From positions 1 through 64,000 of the forward strand of contig NZ_JYKY01000020.1 in assembly GCF_001042985.1 (NCBI RefSeq): a DNA stretch of 64,000 nt. Direction: 5' to 3'. The position numbers and the translations under genes are program-made. The notes beneath the pieces were generated by a model that ran no database searches, was not told the DNA's origin, and saw only the letters and a list, made by a program, of their open reading frames with translations. This DNA is from Pseudomonas lundensis (GTDB taxonomy: Bacteria; Pseudomonadota; Gammaproteobacteria; Pseudomonadales; Pseudomonadaceae). Positions 17,141 to 26,361 of the stretch are shown here, in pieces; within the stretch, counting starts at the first letter, position 1, and each line of letters opens with the position of its first letter.

Positions 17141-19044
17141 CAGGCCAGCACCTGCGCCAGATTGCCTTTGGATTCCAGCCAGGTCTTACGGTCGCCCGCC
17201 CGTTTTTTCGCCAGCAGCATGTCCATCATTTCGGAGGTCGCGGCGAAGTCTTCCAGCGTGAGCTGCACCAGGCGACGCGTGTTCGGGTCCATGGTGGTTT
17301 CACGCAGTTGCGGCGGGTTCATTTCACCCAAACCCTTGAATCGCGTGACCTGCGGCTTGCCGCGTTTTTTCTCGGCCACCAGACGGTCAAGAATGCCATC
17401 ACGCTCAGCCTCGTCGAGGGCGTAGAAAATCTCTTTGCCCAGGTCGATGCGGTACAACGGCGGCATGGCCACGTACACGTGACCGGCGTCCACCAGCGGC
17501 CGGAAGTGCTGCACAAACAAAGCGCAGAGCAACGTCGCGATGTGCAGACCGTCAGAGTCGGCGTCGGCAAGGATGCAGATTTTGCCGTAGCGCAGCTGGC
17601 TCATGTCGGCCGCGCCCGGGTCCACACCGATGGCCACGGCAATGTTGTGCACTTCCTGGCTGGCCAGCACTTCGCTGCCATCGACTTCCCACGTATTGAG
17701 GATCTTGCCGCGCAACGGCAGGATCGCCTGAAACTCTTTGTCCCGCGCTTGCTTGGCGGAACCGCCAGCGGAATCGCCTTCCACCAGAAACAGCTCGGCG
17801 CGCATCGGGTCCTGGCCCGCACAGTCAGCCAGTTTGCCCGGCAACGCCGGCCCCTGGGTGATGCGCTTGCGCTCAACTTTTTTACTGGCCTTGAGGCGGC
17901 GACCGGCGTTGTTGATCGCCAGCTCAGCCAATTGCATGCCCAGTTCAGGGTGCGCGTTGAGCCACAGGCTGAACGCGTCTTTGACCACACCGGAGACAAA
18001 CGCGGCCGCTTCGCGGGACGACAGGCGCTCTTTGGTCTGGCCGGAGAATTGCGGCTCCTGCATTTTCATCGACAGCACGAACGCAATGCGCTCCCACACG
18101 TCTTCCGGGGCCAGTTTCACGCCACGCGGCAGCAGGCTGCGGAATTCACAAAACTCACGCATCGCATCGAGCAGGCCCTGACGCAAACCGTTGACGTGGG
18201 TGCCGCCCTGCGCCGTCGGAATCAGGTTGACGTAGCTTTCCTGAACACTGTCGCCGCCCTCGGGCAGCCACAACAGCGCCCAGTCAACGGCTTCTTTATT
18301 GCCCGCCAGGGTGCCGCAGAACGGCTCGTCGGGCAGGCGCTCGAATTCACTGACGGCGTCCACCAGGTAGGAACGCAAGCCGTCTTCGTAATGCCACTCG
18401 ACTTTTTCGCCGGTGTTTTTGTCTTCAAACGTGACCAGCAGACCGGGGCACAGCACGGCCTTGGCCTTGAGGACGTGCTTGAGGCGGCTGACCGAGAATT
18501 TGGGGGAGTCGAAGTACTTCGGGTCCGGCGCAAAGTAGACGCTGGTGCCGGTATTGCGCTTGCCGACGGTGCCGATGATTTCCAGGTCGGTGGCTTTGTA
18601 GCCATCGGCGAAGGTCATCTGGTACTCGTTGCCATCACGCTTGACCTTGACCCGGACCTGGGTCGACAAGGCGTTAACCACCGAGATCCCCACGCCGTGC
18701 AGGCCGCCGGAGAACTGGTAGTTCTTGTTCGAAAACTTACCGCCCGCGTGGAGCTTGGTGAGGATCAGCTCGACGCCTGACACGCCCTCTTCGGGGTGAA
18801 TGTCCACCGGCATGCCGCGCCCGTCGTCGCTGACTTCCAGCGAGTGGTCGGCGTGCAGGATGACGTTGACCGATTTGGCGTGACCGGCCAGGGCTTCGTC
18901 GACACTGTTGTCGATGACTTCCTGAGCCAGGTGGTTGGGCCGACTGGTGTCGGTGTACATGCCGGGGCGTTTGCGCACCGGGTCGAGGCCCGAGAGGACT
19001 TCGATGGCGTCGGCGTTATAAGAGCTAGCGCTGGGAGTGGCCAT
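17140..19044 (-). CDS. parE: DNA topoisomerase IV subunit B
   Basis: ParE is the ATPase subunit of topoisomerase IV. The 634-residue product shows the GHKL ATP-binding motifs (QEVIDNSVDEALAG with the catalytic Glu, SDDGRGMPVDIHPEEG, GGLHGVGISVVNALS), the transducer domain, and the TOPRIM region with EGDSAGGSAKQARD and ADADSDGLHIATLL. Length is normal. It heads a coupled series with the phytase-like gene, the protease gene and parC. Fifty-three bases separate it from yqiA upstream. Confidence 0.97.
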   Translation of the reverse strand: MATPSASSYNADAIEVLSGLDPVRKRPGMYTDTSRPNHLAQEVIDNSVDEALAGHAKSVNVILHADHSLEVSDDGRGMPVDIHPEEGVSGVELILTKLHAGGKFSNKNYQFSGGLHGVGISVVNALSTQVRVKVKRDGNEYQMTFADGYKATDLEIIGTVGKRNTGTSVYFAPDPKYFDSPKFSVSRLKHVLKAKAVLCPGLLVTFEDKNTGEKVEWHYEDGLRSYLVDAVSEFERLPDEPFCGTLAGNKEAVDWALLWLPEGGDSVQESYVNLIPTAQGGTHVNGLRQGLLDAMREFCEFRSLLPRGVKLAPEDVWERIAFVLSMKMQEPQFSGQTKERLSSREAAAFVSGVVKDAFSLWLNAHPELGMQLAELAINNAGRRLKASKKVERKRITQGPALPGKLADCAGQDPMRAELFLVEGDSAGGSAKQARDKEFQAILPLRGKILNTWEVDGSEVLASQEVHNIAVAIGVDPGAADMSQLRYGKICILADADSDGLHIATLLCALFVQHFRPLVDAGHVYVAMPPLYRIDLGKEIFYALDEAERDGILDRLVAEKKRGKPQVTRFKGLGEMNPPQLRETTMDPNTRRLVQLTLEDFAATSEMMDMLLAKKRAGDRKTWLESKGNLAQVLA

Positions 19045-19097
19045 AGGGTCTCGTCGTCAGTCGTAAATAAAGAAAATAAAGGCCATTCGCCGGTGCC

Positions 19098-19706
19098 TCA
19101 CAGGGCCGCGAAGTCGATGGCCTGGTACTGTTCTGCTGCTACTCCGGCAAAGCTCAGCAGCGCGGGCAGTTGCCGGGCAAAACCTTGATAACTGTGATCG
19201 CCCCCGGCCTGAATGCGCAAGGCACACGCTGCGTAGTACGTTTCAGCGTAGCGGTAGTCGAGGGTTTCATCGGCGGTCTGCAGCCACACTTGAATGCGCT
19301 GCGGATCGCGGGGCGCCGGGACTTCAAGCGCGGCCAGGGCGTTCACGTGATCGTGGGTCAGCTCCCAGGTCTCGCCGCTGTACAGGTTGGTCTGGGTGCC
19401 CAGATAACCGTCAAACATGCGGTGCGGGCTGACGGCCGGGTTGACCAGCAAGGCTTTGAGGCCGTGGCGCTCGGCAAGCCAGGTCGCATAGTAGCCGCCG
19501 AGGGAGCTGCCCACCAGCAGCGGGCTGCCCAGCTCGCCAATGGCGGCCTCAAGCTGTGCGATCGCCTGTCGCGGGTGATGGTGCAGGGCTGGCACACGCA
19601 GTTGCTCACCAAGACCCATTTGCTGCATCACCGACGTCAACTGCGAAGCCTTTTTGGACTCGGGCGCGCTGTTGAAACCGTGGATATACAAGATGGAACC
19701 CGACAT
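19098..19706 (-). CDS. yqiA: YqiA-type esterase (UPF0227)
   Basis: The 202-residue protein is a small alpha/beta-hydrolase: ILYIHGFNSAPESKK at the N-terminus, nucleophile Ser in LVGSSLGGYYATWLAE (about residues 80-95), Asp in WLQTADETLDYR and His in AGGDHSYQGF. E. coli YqiA is an esterase acting on short acyl esters. It lies between cpdA and parE, the same order as in enterobacteria and Pseudomonas. A minus-strand CTAAACTGCGC string near 19752-19762 could be its -10 region. Confidence 0.9.
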   Translation of the reverse strand: MSGSILYIHGFNSAPESKKASQLTSVMQQMGLGEQLRVPALHHHPRQAIAQLEAAIGELGSPLLVGSSLGGYYATWLAERHGLKALLVNPAVSPHRMFDGYLGTQTNLYSGETWELTHDHVNALAALEVPAPRDPQRIQVWLQTADETLDYRYAETYYAACALRIQAGGDHSYQGFARQLPALLSFAGVAAEQYQAIDFAAL

Positions 19707-19817
19707 GCCATTACTCCCGAGTACAAATTCAGCCAGACACAGCCTTGAGAAAGACGCGCAGTTTAGCCTGACTCGGGGTGAATGACTCGACCCATCATCT
19801 GTAAGTTTGTCCAGTGG

Positions 19818-20633
19818 TCAATATTTGTCTTGGGAGTAGTCGGGTTCGAAGTCAAAGTGCGCCACCCGCGAGATCCCGGTATGCAAAGTGCCATCAGGGT
19901 TCAGCTGCAGCCAGCGGTAGCCGGGCGCCTCGCTGCTGACCTTGAAATCCTCGCTGTGGGGCGCGAACTGGAAACAGGTCGAAGGGGTGGCCAGCAACCT
20001 GACCGCCTTGCGCTGCTGATCGAAAGGCTGATGCACATGCCCCCACAACACCGCTTTGGCCTGTGGGAAGCGGTCCACCACCGCCCAGAACGCATCAGCG
20101 TTGAGCAGGCCGATGGGCTCAATCCACTGGCAACCTACCGGGACCGGATGATGATGCAGGCAAACCAAGTGATGACGTTCCGGCGCTTCGCTCAGTAATT
20201 GCGCCAGTCGCTGGAGTTGGTCGTCCTCCAGATAACCATGGCTTTTATTCAGCACGTTGGAATGCAACAACGTGATGCGCCAGTTGCCAACATCGACACG
20301 CGGCTCCATCAGCCGGCTTTGAATGGCCGCCTCGCGCATCTGCTGAACATCGTCATGGTTGCCCGGAATCCAGCGCGCCACGGGCGCCAAGGCGGCGGTG
20401 GCCTGTCGAAAATACTGGTAGGCCGCGACGCTGCCGTCCTGGGCCAGATCGCCGGTGGCCAGCAACACGTCGACAGCCGGCTGCTCGGCACTGACCAGGT
20501 CGATCACCTGTTGCAGGCTGCGCGCGGTGTTAAGCCCCAGCAGGGAGCCGTTTGCGTCAGCAAACAAGTGGCTGTCAGAGAGCTGCACCAGCAGCACCGG
20601 GTCTTCAGGGGTCAGGGTGGAAACACTCGGCAA
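19818..20633 (-). CDS. cpdA: 3',5'-cyclic-AMP phosphodiesterase
   Basis: CpdA hydrolyses cAMP and so tunes Vfr/Crp signalling. The 271-residue product has all calcineurin-type metal-binding motifs: LSDSHLF (about 19-25), LATGDLAQDG (about 58-67), IPGNHDD (about 92-98), LHHHPVPVG and WGHVHQPFD. The frame opens with TTG (TTGCCGAGTGTT) preceded by GGGAGAG at good spacing, so TTG is probably the real start. It lies between DUF1249 and yqiA genes in the usual Pseudomonas order. Confidence 0.93.
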   Translation of the reverse strand: MPSVSTLTPEDPVLLVQLSDSHLFADANGSLLGLNTARSLQQVIDLVSAEQPAVDVLLATGDLAQDGSVAAYQYFRQATAALAPVARWIPGNHDDVQQMREAAIQSRLMEPRVDVGNWRITLLHSNVLNKSHGYLEDDQLQRLAQLLSEAPERHHLVCLHHHPVPVGCQWIEPIGLLNADAFWAVVDRFPQAKAVLWGHVHQPFDQQRKAVRLLATPSTCFQFAPHSEDFKVSSEAPGYRWLQLNPDGTLHTGISRVAHFDFEPDYSQDKY

Positions 20634-20739
20634 GGCGGCTCTCCCAAGAGGCGTCGATGAAGGGCGCGATTATGCCATTAGCCTGAGCGCCTGCGCTGTC
20701 GATCGCAGCCTCGCGATTCGACAGCGACTTGAAGCGGTG

Positions 20740-21192
20740 TTACCTGACTTGTGCGTATTCGTGACCGCACGTCAGGCAGTGGCTCAACCACTCACCCAGA
20801 AACACATTGAGCTGAGCTTTTTCGTGAGGCTGGTGCATGGCGTCATTGGGATAAGGGTAGATGCTGCGAAAGCGTCGTGCATGCTCGGCGCCAATCACTT
20901 CGGCCATGCGCGCATCGTGATACACCTGAACCTGCAACTCGGGCACCGGCAACCACGGCAAGCTATGTTCCTGACGCACGCGCAGGGTGCTGGTGTACGG
21001 GCAGTCGAGCATCACTTCAAGGGTCAGTACGCCCAGCATCTGATCGCCCTGGGTCACGGCAATGCGCCGCGCATCAGGCTGCTCGCGCATGTCGGGCAAC
21101 AAACGCATCAGGCGCGCGTAATTGGCCTCGCAGGCAGCCTGCAAGCCAATCAAGTCGACCCGATAACGGTCGCGCACCCCGTTTACGACCAT
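20740..21192 (-). CDS. DUF1249 family protein (YqiB-like)
   Basis: The 150-residue soluble protein matches the DUF1249/YqiB family: VDLIGLQAACEANYARLMRL near the start, then CPYTSTLRV, LQVQVYHDARMAEVI and YPNDAMHQPHEKAQLN. Its ATG at 21192 lies ten bases inside the end of nudF, so the two are translationally coupled; longer frames starting upstream lie within nudF and are unlikely. The conserved nudF-yqiB-cpdA-yqiA linkage is known in enterobacteria too, but the function of YqiB is not. Confidence 0.88.
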   Translation of the reverse strand: MVVNGVRDRYRVDLIGLQAACEANYARLMRLLPDMREQPDARRIAVTQGDQMLGVLTLEVMLDCPYTSTLRVRQEHSLPWLPVPELQVQVYHDARMAEVIGAEHARRFRSIYPYPNDAMHQPHEKAQLNVFLGEWLSHCLTCGHEYAQVR

Positions 21193-21809
21193 AACCCCCT
21201 CACCTCGGCGCGATTGAGCGCCAGCCATTGCAGGGCAATGATGCTCGCTGCATTGGAAATTCGACCATCGCGTACTGCCTGAAGCGCATCTTCGTACGCC
21301 CAAACTGTCACTCGAATATCTTCCGCCTCTTCCTCAAGGCCATGCAAGCCACCAATGCCTTCGGTGCTGCACCGCCCCACGTACAGGTGCACACATTCGG
21401 TGCTGCCGCCCGGCGACGGGAAGTAGCGGGTGATCGGCCACAGCGAGGTGAAGGTCACACCGGCCTCCTCTTCACCTTCGCGGTGGGCCACATCTTCAGG
21501 ATTGACCTCGCCTTCCTTGTCGATCAAACCGGCCACCAGCTCGATCAGCCACGGCGTGTCGGTCTTGCCCATGGCGCCGACGCGGAACTGCTCGATCAGC
21601 ACCACCTCGTCGCGCTGCGGGTCGTAGGGCAACACGCAAACCGCATCATGGCGCACAAACACTTCGCGACTGATCTCACGGCTCATGCCACCGGCAAACA
21701 GTTCGTGGCGCAAGTGCACGCGGTCCAGTTGGTAGAAACCTTTAAAACACTGTTCGCGCTTGACGATCTCGACTGTGCGGGGCGTAGTCGCCTTCGTGGT
21801 ATCCGTCAT
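21183..21809 (-). CDS. nudF: ADP-ribose pyrophosphatase
   Basis: NudF hydrolyses ADP-ribose to AMP and ribose 5-phosphate. The 208-residue protein has a Nudix box around residues 92-116 (ELVAGLIDKEG, then AHREGEEEAGV); the spacing between the leading Gly and the REGEEEAG core is slightly longer than the textbook motif. The N-terminal dimerisation part (VEIVKREQCFKGFYQLDRV) and the YFPSPGGSTE loop after the box are typical of this subfamily. It is first in the series leading to cpdA and yqiA. Confidence 0.93.
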   Translation of the reverse strand: MTDTTKATTPRTVEIVKREQCFKGFYQLDRVHLRHELFAGGMSREISREVFVRHDAVCVLPYDPQRDEVVLIEQFRVGAMGKTDTPWLIELVAGLIDKEGEVNPEDVAHREGEEEAGVTFTSLWPITRYFPSPGGSTECVHLYVGRCSTEGIGGLHGLEEEAEDIRVTVWAYEDALQAVRDGRISNAASIIALQWLALNRAEVRGLWS

Positions 21810-22030
21810 TTCAAACCTCTTGCTGGCTAATTCCTGCCGGGGTGGCCCGCGGCATCGCGCATCCTAACGCGCATGAACGCCGCGATGCAGCCACTTTTCT
21901 GACACGGGGATAGACGGATCACCTGCAAACCAACTCTAATTGGCACCTTTAAGCTTAGTGGCGAACGGATGCCCTCGCAGGCAGTCGAACCTCCATAATT
22001 TTGCTTTTCTTTTGTTGATGAAGGACGACC

Positions 22031-22777
22031 ATGTCGCTTTTAAAGTTTGCCTCCCTGACCTGCATCGCCCTGACCCTGGGCGCATGCCAGAGCGTATTTC
22101 AAGCGTCCGCGCCAAAACCGCTGGCCTTCACCCCTGATGCCTCGGAGCAGCTCAAGGCCGGGTGCAAGGGCCAGGATTGCCCGCTGGTGAACATCGACAC
22201 CGTACACCCGCAGGGCGACCCCAAACTGGATGCGCTGATCGAAAGCCGCCTGCTGAAAATGACCGTCTTCTCGCCTGAAGACAAACTGGCGCCCTCTCTC
22301 AATGCCTACCGCGAACAGTTTTTGCGCACCGCCGACAGTCGCAACAGCAGCTATTTGCAGGCCAAGGTACGTGAGCAGCATGACGACCTGGTGATTATTG
22401 AGCTGTCAAGCTATCTGGACACCGGTGGCGCGCACGGCATGCCAGGCCGTGGCTTTATCAACTATTCGCGTAAGGATCAGCGGGAAGTGACCTTGCAGGA
22501 CATGTTGATTCCAGGTCAGGAGAAAGCCTTCTGGGCTGCAGGAAAAGTCGCGCACAACAACTGGTTGATCAGCACCCGCTTCGGTAACGATCCCGAGTTC
22601 GTCAAAAACTGGCCGTTCCAGCAGACCCCGCACGTGGCCTTGCTCAAGGACAATGTGGTCCTCAAGTACGATGTGTACAGCATTGCGCCGTACTCCGAAG
22701 GCCATGTCGAACTGAAAATCCCTTACTCGCGCCTCAACGGGATTCTCAAGCCGCAGTGGTTCCCTGCACAACGCTGA
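22031..22777 (+). CDS. DUF3298 (RsiV-like) domain lipoprotein
   Basis: The 248-residue product begins with a lipoprotein signal whose lipobox is LGAC (Cys19), so it should be a membrane-anchored periplasmic protein. The C-terminal part has DUF3298 features: LDTGGAHGMPGRGFINYS, LQDMLIPGQEKAFWAAG and a final PYSEGHVELKIPYSRL. The family is related to the extracellular part of the anti-sigma factor RsiV and often binds peptidoglycan or lysozyme-like ligands, but no function is established for the Pseudomonas members. AAGGA precedes the ATG. It is a single gene facing cytX. Confidence 0.83.
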   Translation: MSLLKFASLTCIALTLGACQSVFQASAPKPLAFTPDASEQLKAGCKGQDCPLVNIDTVHPQGDPKLDALIESRLLKMTVFSPEDKLAPSLNAYREQFLRTADSRNSSYLQAKVREQHDDLVIIELSSYLDTGGAHGMPGRGFINYSRKDQREVTLQDMLIPGQEKAFWAAGKVAHNNWLISTRFGNDPEFVKNWPFQQTPHVALLKDNVVLKYDVYSIAPYSEGHVELKIPYSRLNGILKPQWFPAQR

Positions 22778-22791
22778 GTCTCCCCAGCCCA

Positions 22792-22824
22792 CCCCAACCC
22801 TCTCCCACAGGCAGAGGGTTGGGG
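22792..22824. terminator. 12-bp hairpin between DUF3298 gene and cytX
   Basis: CCCCAACCCTCT (22792-22803) and AGAGGGTTGGGG (22813-22824) pair perfectly across a nine-base loop, between convergent genes. It resembles the hairpins at 4125 and 12387 in wording. T-tracts are weak (gcttttag follows on the plus strand). Confidence 0.6.
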
Positions 22825-22834
22825 TGAGGGGCTT

Positions 22835-24097
22835 TTAGCGGCGACGCCCAAAAGCCCAGTGCAATACCCCCGCCAGCACCAACGCTGGCAAGGTCGCACC
22901 CACATCCGGATACACATTGGCCAGCAGGTGATAAGTACTCACCCCGCCCGCCCACGCCAGCAATGCCGGCCAGCAGAACAACGCCGTGGTCACCTGCGCG
23001 CTGCGTTTGCGCACAAGGAAGTGATCCACCAGCACCACGCCAAACAACGGCGCAAACACCGAGCCAATCAGCAACAAGAAGTTCTGGTACTGCGCCAGCG
23101 GCGCAAAGCAGGCGATAAGGGTGCAGATCCCCCCGATGGCCAACGCCAGATGTTCAACCTTCAATCGCCACAACACCCCGCCCGACACTGCCGCCGAGTG
23201 AATGTCCGCGAACGCGTTTTCCGACTCGTCGAGCAAGATCAGCAACAACGGAATCCCCAACCCTGCCCCGGCCAGCGCCAACAACAACGCATTCACCTCG
23301 CCACTGGGGGCAAACGCCAAGGTGTACGCCACGCCGAGGCTCATCAGCCAGACGTTACCCAAAAAGAAGCCCGCAGCCGTGCCGCCAAAGACCTTTTTCG
23401 CGCGTTTGCCAAAGCGTGAGTAGTCCGCGATCAAGGGCAACCAGGACAATGGCATCGCAATCGCGATGTCAAAACCGACCGCCAGCGGCAGTGAACCGTC
23501 GCCCTTTTGCGCCCATAACGCGCCCAGGTCAGCTTTGGAGAACAGGTTCCACGTCAGCCAGAGACAAGCCGCCAACAGCAACCAAATCCCCCATTTGCGC
23601 AGGACTTTGCGCACAAACGTCAGCGGCCCGCTGACAGCCAGCAAGGTCGCCAACGCCCCGAAAAACAACGTCCACAGCAGCGGGTTGCTGAACACGCTGG
23701 CGTCGCTGAACGCCCGGGCGCCGAGCAGGCTGGCGGCGTCGCGCATCACGATGATTTCAAACGCGCCCCAGCCGATCAGTTGCAGCACGTTGAGCAGCGC
23801 CGGGAGCAGCGCACCGCGACTGCCGAGGCTGAGCTTGAGCGCGGCCATGGACGACAGGCCGGTGTCGCAGCCAATCACCCCGACCGACGCCAGTAAGGCG
23901 ACACCAACCAGCGTGCCGAGAAAGATTGCCAGCAATCCACCCGACAGGCCCAGGCCCGGCGCCAGTAACGCGCCGGTCTGTAACACCATCAAGCCAATGC
24001 CGAGGGAAAACCACAGGGAAAACAGGTCGCGTGCACCGAAGACACGCTGGTCCGCCGGGACCGCAGAATCCGGGGAATACAGGCCGGTTACGTTCAA
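22835..24097 (-). CDS. cytX: Putative hydroxymethylpyrimidine transporter CytX
   Basis: The 420-residue protein is an NCS1-family permease with about twelve hydrophobic segments. It matches CytX, proposed to import the thiamine pyrimidine HMP. Typical stretches are RDLFSLWFSLGIGLMVLQTG near the N-terminus and MPLSWLPLIADYSRF in the middle. The frame opens with TTG at 24097 and only a weak GAG ribosome site, so the exact start is uncertain. It lies 112 bases downstream of thiC on the same strand. Co-regulation by thiamine is inferred from this linkage and from a possible aptamer remnant in the gap. Confidence 0.87.
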   Translation of the reverse strand: MNVTGLYSPDSAVPADQRVFGARDLFSLWFSLGIGLMVLQTGALLAPGLGLSGGLLAIFLGTLVGVALLASVGVIGCDTGLSSMAALKLSLGSRGALLPALLNVLQLIGWGAFEIIVMRDAASLLGARAFSDASVFSNPLLWTLFFGALATLLAVSGPLTFVRKVLRKWGIWLLLAACLWLTWNLFSKADLGALWAQKGDGSLPLAVGFDIAIAMPLSWLPLIADYSRFGKRAKKVFGGTAAGFFLGNVWLMSLGVAYTLAFAPSGEVNALLLALAGAGLGIPLLLILLDESENAFADIHSAAVSGGVLWRLKVEHLALAIGGICTLIACFAPLAQYQNFLLLIGSVFAPLFGVVLVDHFLVRKRSAQVTTALFCWPALLAWAGGVSTYHLLANVYPDVGATLPALVLAGVLHWAFGRRR

Positions 24098-24125
24098 AGA
24101 ATGTGTCTCGAAAAGAGGAGGACAA

Positions 24126-24197
24126 CCCTGTCAGGGTCTGTGGCCGTTGTCTGATCAGGTAACCGCCGTCGAGGCGCAGTGACACACCTCGACAGGG
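24126..24197 (-). promoter_or_regulatory. Possible variant or decayed TPP-type aptamer before cytX
   Basis: On the minus strand CCCTGTC (24191-24197) and GACAGGG (24126-24132) form a perfect seven-pair closing stem. Between them are GTCGAGG/CCTCGAC arms that form a hairpin, and then TACCTGATCAGACAACGGCC, which echoes the ACCTGATCAGGTTAACGCC core of the thiC riboswitch. The invariant CTGAGA of TPP aptamers is missing. It could be a degenerate riboswitch, an unrelated attenuator or chance. Confidence 0.25.
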
Positions 24198-24209
24198 GCT
24201 GCCCTGACG

Positions 24210-26102
24210 TCACACTTTTTTGTACAGCTGACTGCCTTCCTGCTTGAAGCGCGCGGCCTGCTCGGCCAGGCCTTGGGCCACCTCAACGTCAACCGCGTCG
24301 ATGCGCTGGTTGGCGGCATAGATGCGCACTTCCTGCGTGATTTTCATCGAGCAGAATTTCGGCCCGCACATGGAACAGAAATGCGCGACCTTGGCCGAGT
24401 CCTTGGGCAGGGTTTCGTCGTGGTACGAGCGGGCGGTGTCCGGGTCCAGGCCGAGGTTGAACTGGTCTTCCCAGCGGAACTCGAAACGCGCCTTGCTCAA
24501 CGCGTTGTCTCGGATTTGCGCACCCGGATGGCCTTTGGCCAAGTCGGCTGCATGGGCCGCGATTTTGTAAGTGATGATCCCGGTCTTCACGTCATCCTTG
24601 TTCGGCAACCCCAAGTGTTCCTTGGGCGTGACGTAGCAGAGCATGGCGCAGCCGAACCAGCCGATCATGGCGGCGCCGATGCCCGAGGTAATGTGGTCGT
24701 AGCCCGGCGCAATGTCCGTGGTCAGCGGCCCCAGGGTGTAGAACGGCGCTTCGTCGCAGCACTCAAGCTGCTTGTCCATGTTCTCTTTGATCAACTGCAT
24801 CGGCACATGGCCCGGGCCTTCGATCATGCACTGCACGTCGTGCTTCCACGCGATCTTGGTCAGTTCGCCCAGGGTTTCCAGCTCACCGAACTGTGCCGCG
24901 TCGTTGGCGTCGGCAATCGAGCCCGGACGCAGGCCGTCGCCCAGCGAGAAGCTGACGTCGTAGGCCTTCATGATTTCGCAGATGTCGTCGAAATGGGTGT
25001 AGAGGAAGTTTTCTTTGTGGTGCGCCAGGCACCACTTGGCCATGATCGAGCCACCCCGGGACACGATGCCGGTCACGCGCTTGGCCGTCAGCGGCACGTA
25101 ACGCAACAGTACACCCGCATGGATGGTGAAGTAGTCCACGCCCTGCTCGGCCTGTTCGATCAAGGTGTCGCGGAACAACTCCCACGTCAGGTCTTCGGCC
25201 ACGCCGTTGACCTTTTCCAGCGCCTGGTAAATCGGCACGGTGCCAATCGGCACCGGCGAGTTGCGGATGATCCACTCGCGGGTTTCGTGGATGTGCTTGC
25301 CGGTGGACAAGTCCATGACGGTGTCCGATCCCCAGCGGATGCCCCAGGTCAGTTTCGCCACCTCTTCTTCGATCGAAGAACCCAGCGCGCTGTTGCCGAT
25401 GTTGCCGTTGATCTTCACCAGGAAGTTGCGCCCGATAATCATGGGCTCCAGCTCAACGTGGTTGATGTTGGCCGGAATAATGGCGCGGCCGCGGGCGATT
25501 TCTTCGCGCACGAACTCAGGGGTGATTTCTTTCGGGATGTTGGCGCCGAAGCTGTGCCCGGCGTGTTGCTGGTCCAGCAGACCCGCCGCACGCGCTTCTT
25601 GCAGTTTCATGTTTTCGCGGATGGCGACGTATTCCATCTCGGCGGTGATGATGCCTTGACGCGCATAGTGCATTTGGCTGACGTTGGCACCGGCCTTTGC
25701 CCGACGCGGGTTCTTGACGTGGGCGAAACGCAGTTGGGTCAGTTCGGCGTCTTCAAGGCGCATTTGGCCGAAGTTCGAACTCAGCCCCGGCAGGCGTTCG
25801 GTGTCGTTTCGGTCGTCGATCCAGGCCGAGCGCACATCGCCCAGGCCTTTGCGCACGTCAATCTGCACCGACGGGTCGGTGTAGGGGCCTGAGGTGTCGT
25901 AGATCAATACCGGGGCGTTGATTTCGCCGCCAAAATCAGTGGGCGTCACGTCCAGGCTGACTTCGCGCATCGGCACCAGAATGTCCGGGCGCGAGCCCTG
26001 TACGTAGACTTTTTGCGAGCGGGTAAAGGGCTTGACCGACTGTTCATCGACTTTGGCCGAATCACTGAGGTTAATTGCGTTTTTTAGTTTTGTCGTACTC
26101 AT
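24210..26102 (-). CDS. thiC: Phosphomethylpyrimidine synthase ThiC
   Basis: ThiC is the radical-SAM-like enzyme that turns aminoimidazole ribotide into HMP phosphate, the pyrimidine of thiamine. The 630-residue product has the N-terminal domain, the TIM-barrel core (MIEGPGHVPMQLIKENM, then LGPLTTDIAPGYDHITSGIG) and the C-terminal cluster-binding CSMCGPKFCSM, with the CxxCxxxxC spacing for the [4Fe-4S] cluster. ATG 26102 is preceded by GGAGAG; GTG 26105 is the alternative. It sits under a TPP riboswitch and ahead of cytX. Confidence 0.97.
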   Translation of the reverse strand: MSTTKLKNAINLSDSAKVDEQSVKPFTRSQKVYVQGSRPDILVPMREVSLDVTPTDFGGEINAPVLIYDTSGPYTDPSVQIDVRKGLGDVRSAWIDDRNDTERLPGLSSNFGQMRLEDAELTQLRFAHVKNPRRAKAGANVSQMHYARQGIITAEMEYVAIRENMKLQEARAAGLLDQQHAGHSFGANIPKEITPEFVREEIARGRAIIPANINHVELEPMIIGRNFLVKINGNIGNSALGSSIEEEVAKLTWGIRWGSDTVMDLSTGKHIHETREWIIRNSPVPIGTVPIYQALEKVNGVAEDLTWELFRDTLIEQAEQGVDYFTIHAGVLLRYVPLTAKRVTGIVSRGGSIMAKWCLAHHKENFLYTHFDDICEIMKAYDVSFSLGDGLRPGSIADANDAAQFGELETLGELTKIAWKHDVQCMIEGPGHVPMQLIKENMDKQLECCDEAPFYTLGPLTTDIAPGYDHITSGIGAAMIGWFGCAMLCYVTPKEHLGLPNKDDVKTGIITYKIAAHAADLAKGHPGAQIRDNALSKARFEFRWEDQFNLGLDPDTARSYHDETLPKDSAKVAHFCSMCGPKFCSMKITQEVRIYAANQRIDAVDVEVAQGLAEQAARFKQEGSQLYKKV

Positions 26103-26262
26103 CACGGCTCTCCAGACTGCATCCAGGCGGATTGTCGGAGGGAGAACCTGAAAAATGTACGGACTGACCCAAGGACTGGGTGCTGAGTGACGGCCTCGAA
26201 CGATTGATCATTTTTTGAACAATCGATCCCGGACGGTACTCAAGAGGACTCGCCGGGTGACG

Positions 26263-26361
26263 AGAAATCTTGTTCCCTACGCAGGCGTTAACCTGATCAG
26301 GTTCAACGGGATCCGAAATTATTCGATCTCAGCCTCATAGCAAGGCACCCCGACAAGAACC
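26263..26361 (-). promoter_or_regulatory. TPP riboswitch (Thi element) of thiC
   Basis: Read on the minus strand, the stretch opens with CTTGTCGGGGTGCC, continues through GGCTGAGATCG and GTTGAACCTGATCAGG, and ends with GCCTGCGTAGGGAACAAG. These are the diagnostic conserved blocks of the TPP aptamer, with the CTTGT/ACAAG closing stem. It lies about 160 bases upstream of the thiC start, so thiamine pyrophosphate should lower thiC expression. Confidence 0.96.

Noticed and set aside
17074..18780. 568-codon plus-strand frame opposite parE
   Set aside because: It is a shadow of parE; composition and lack of homology signals argue against coding.
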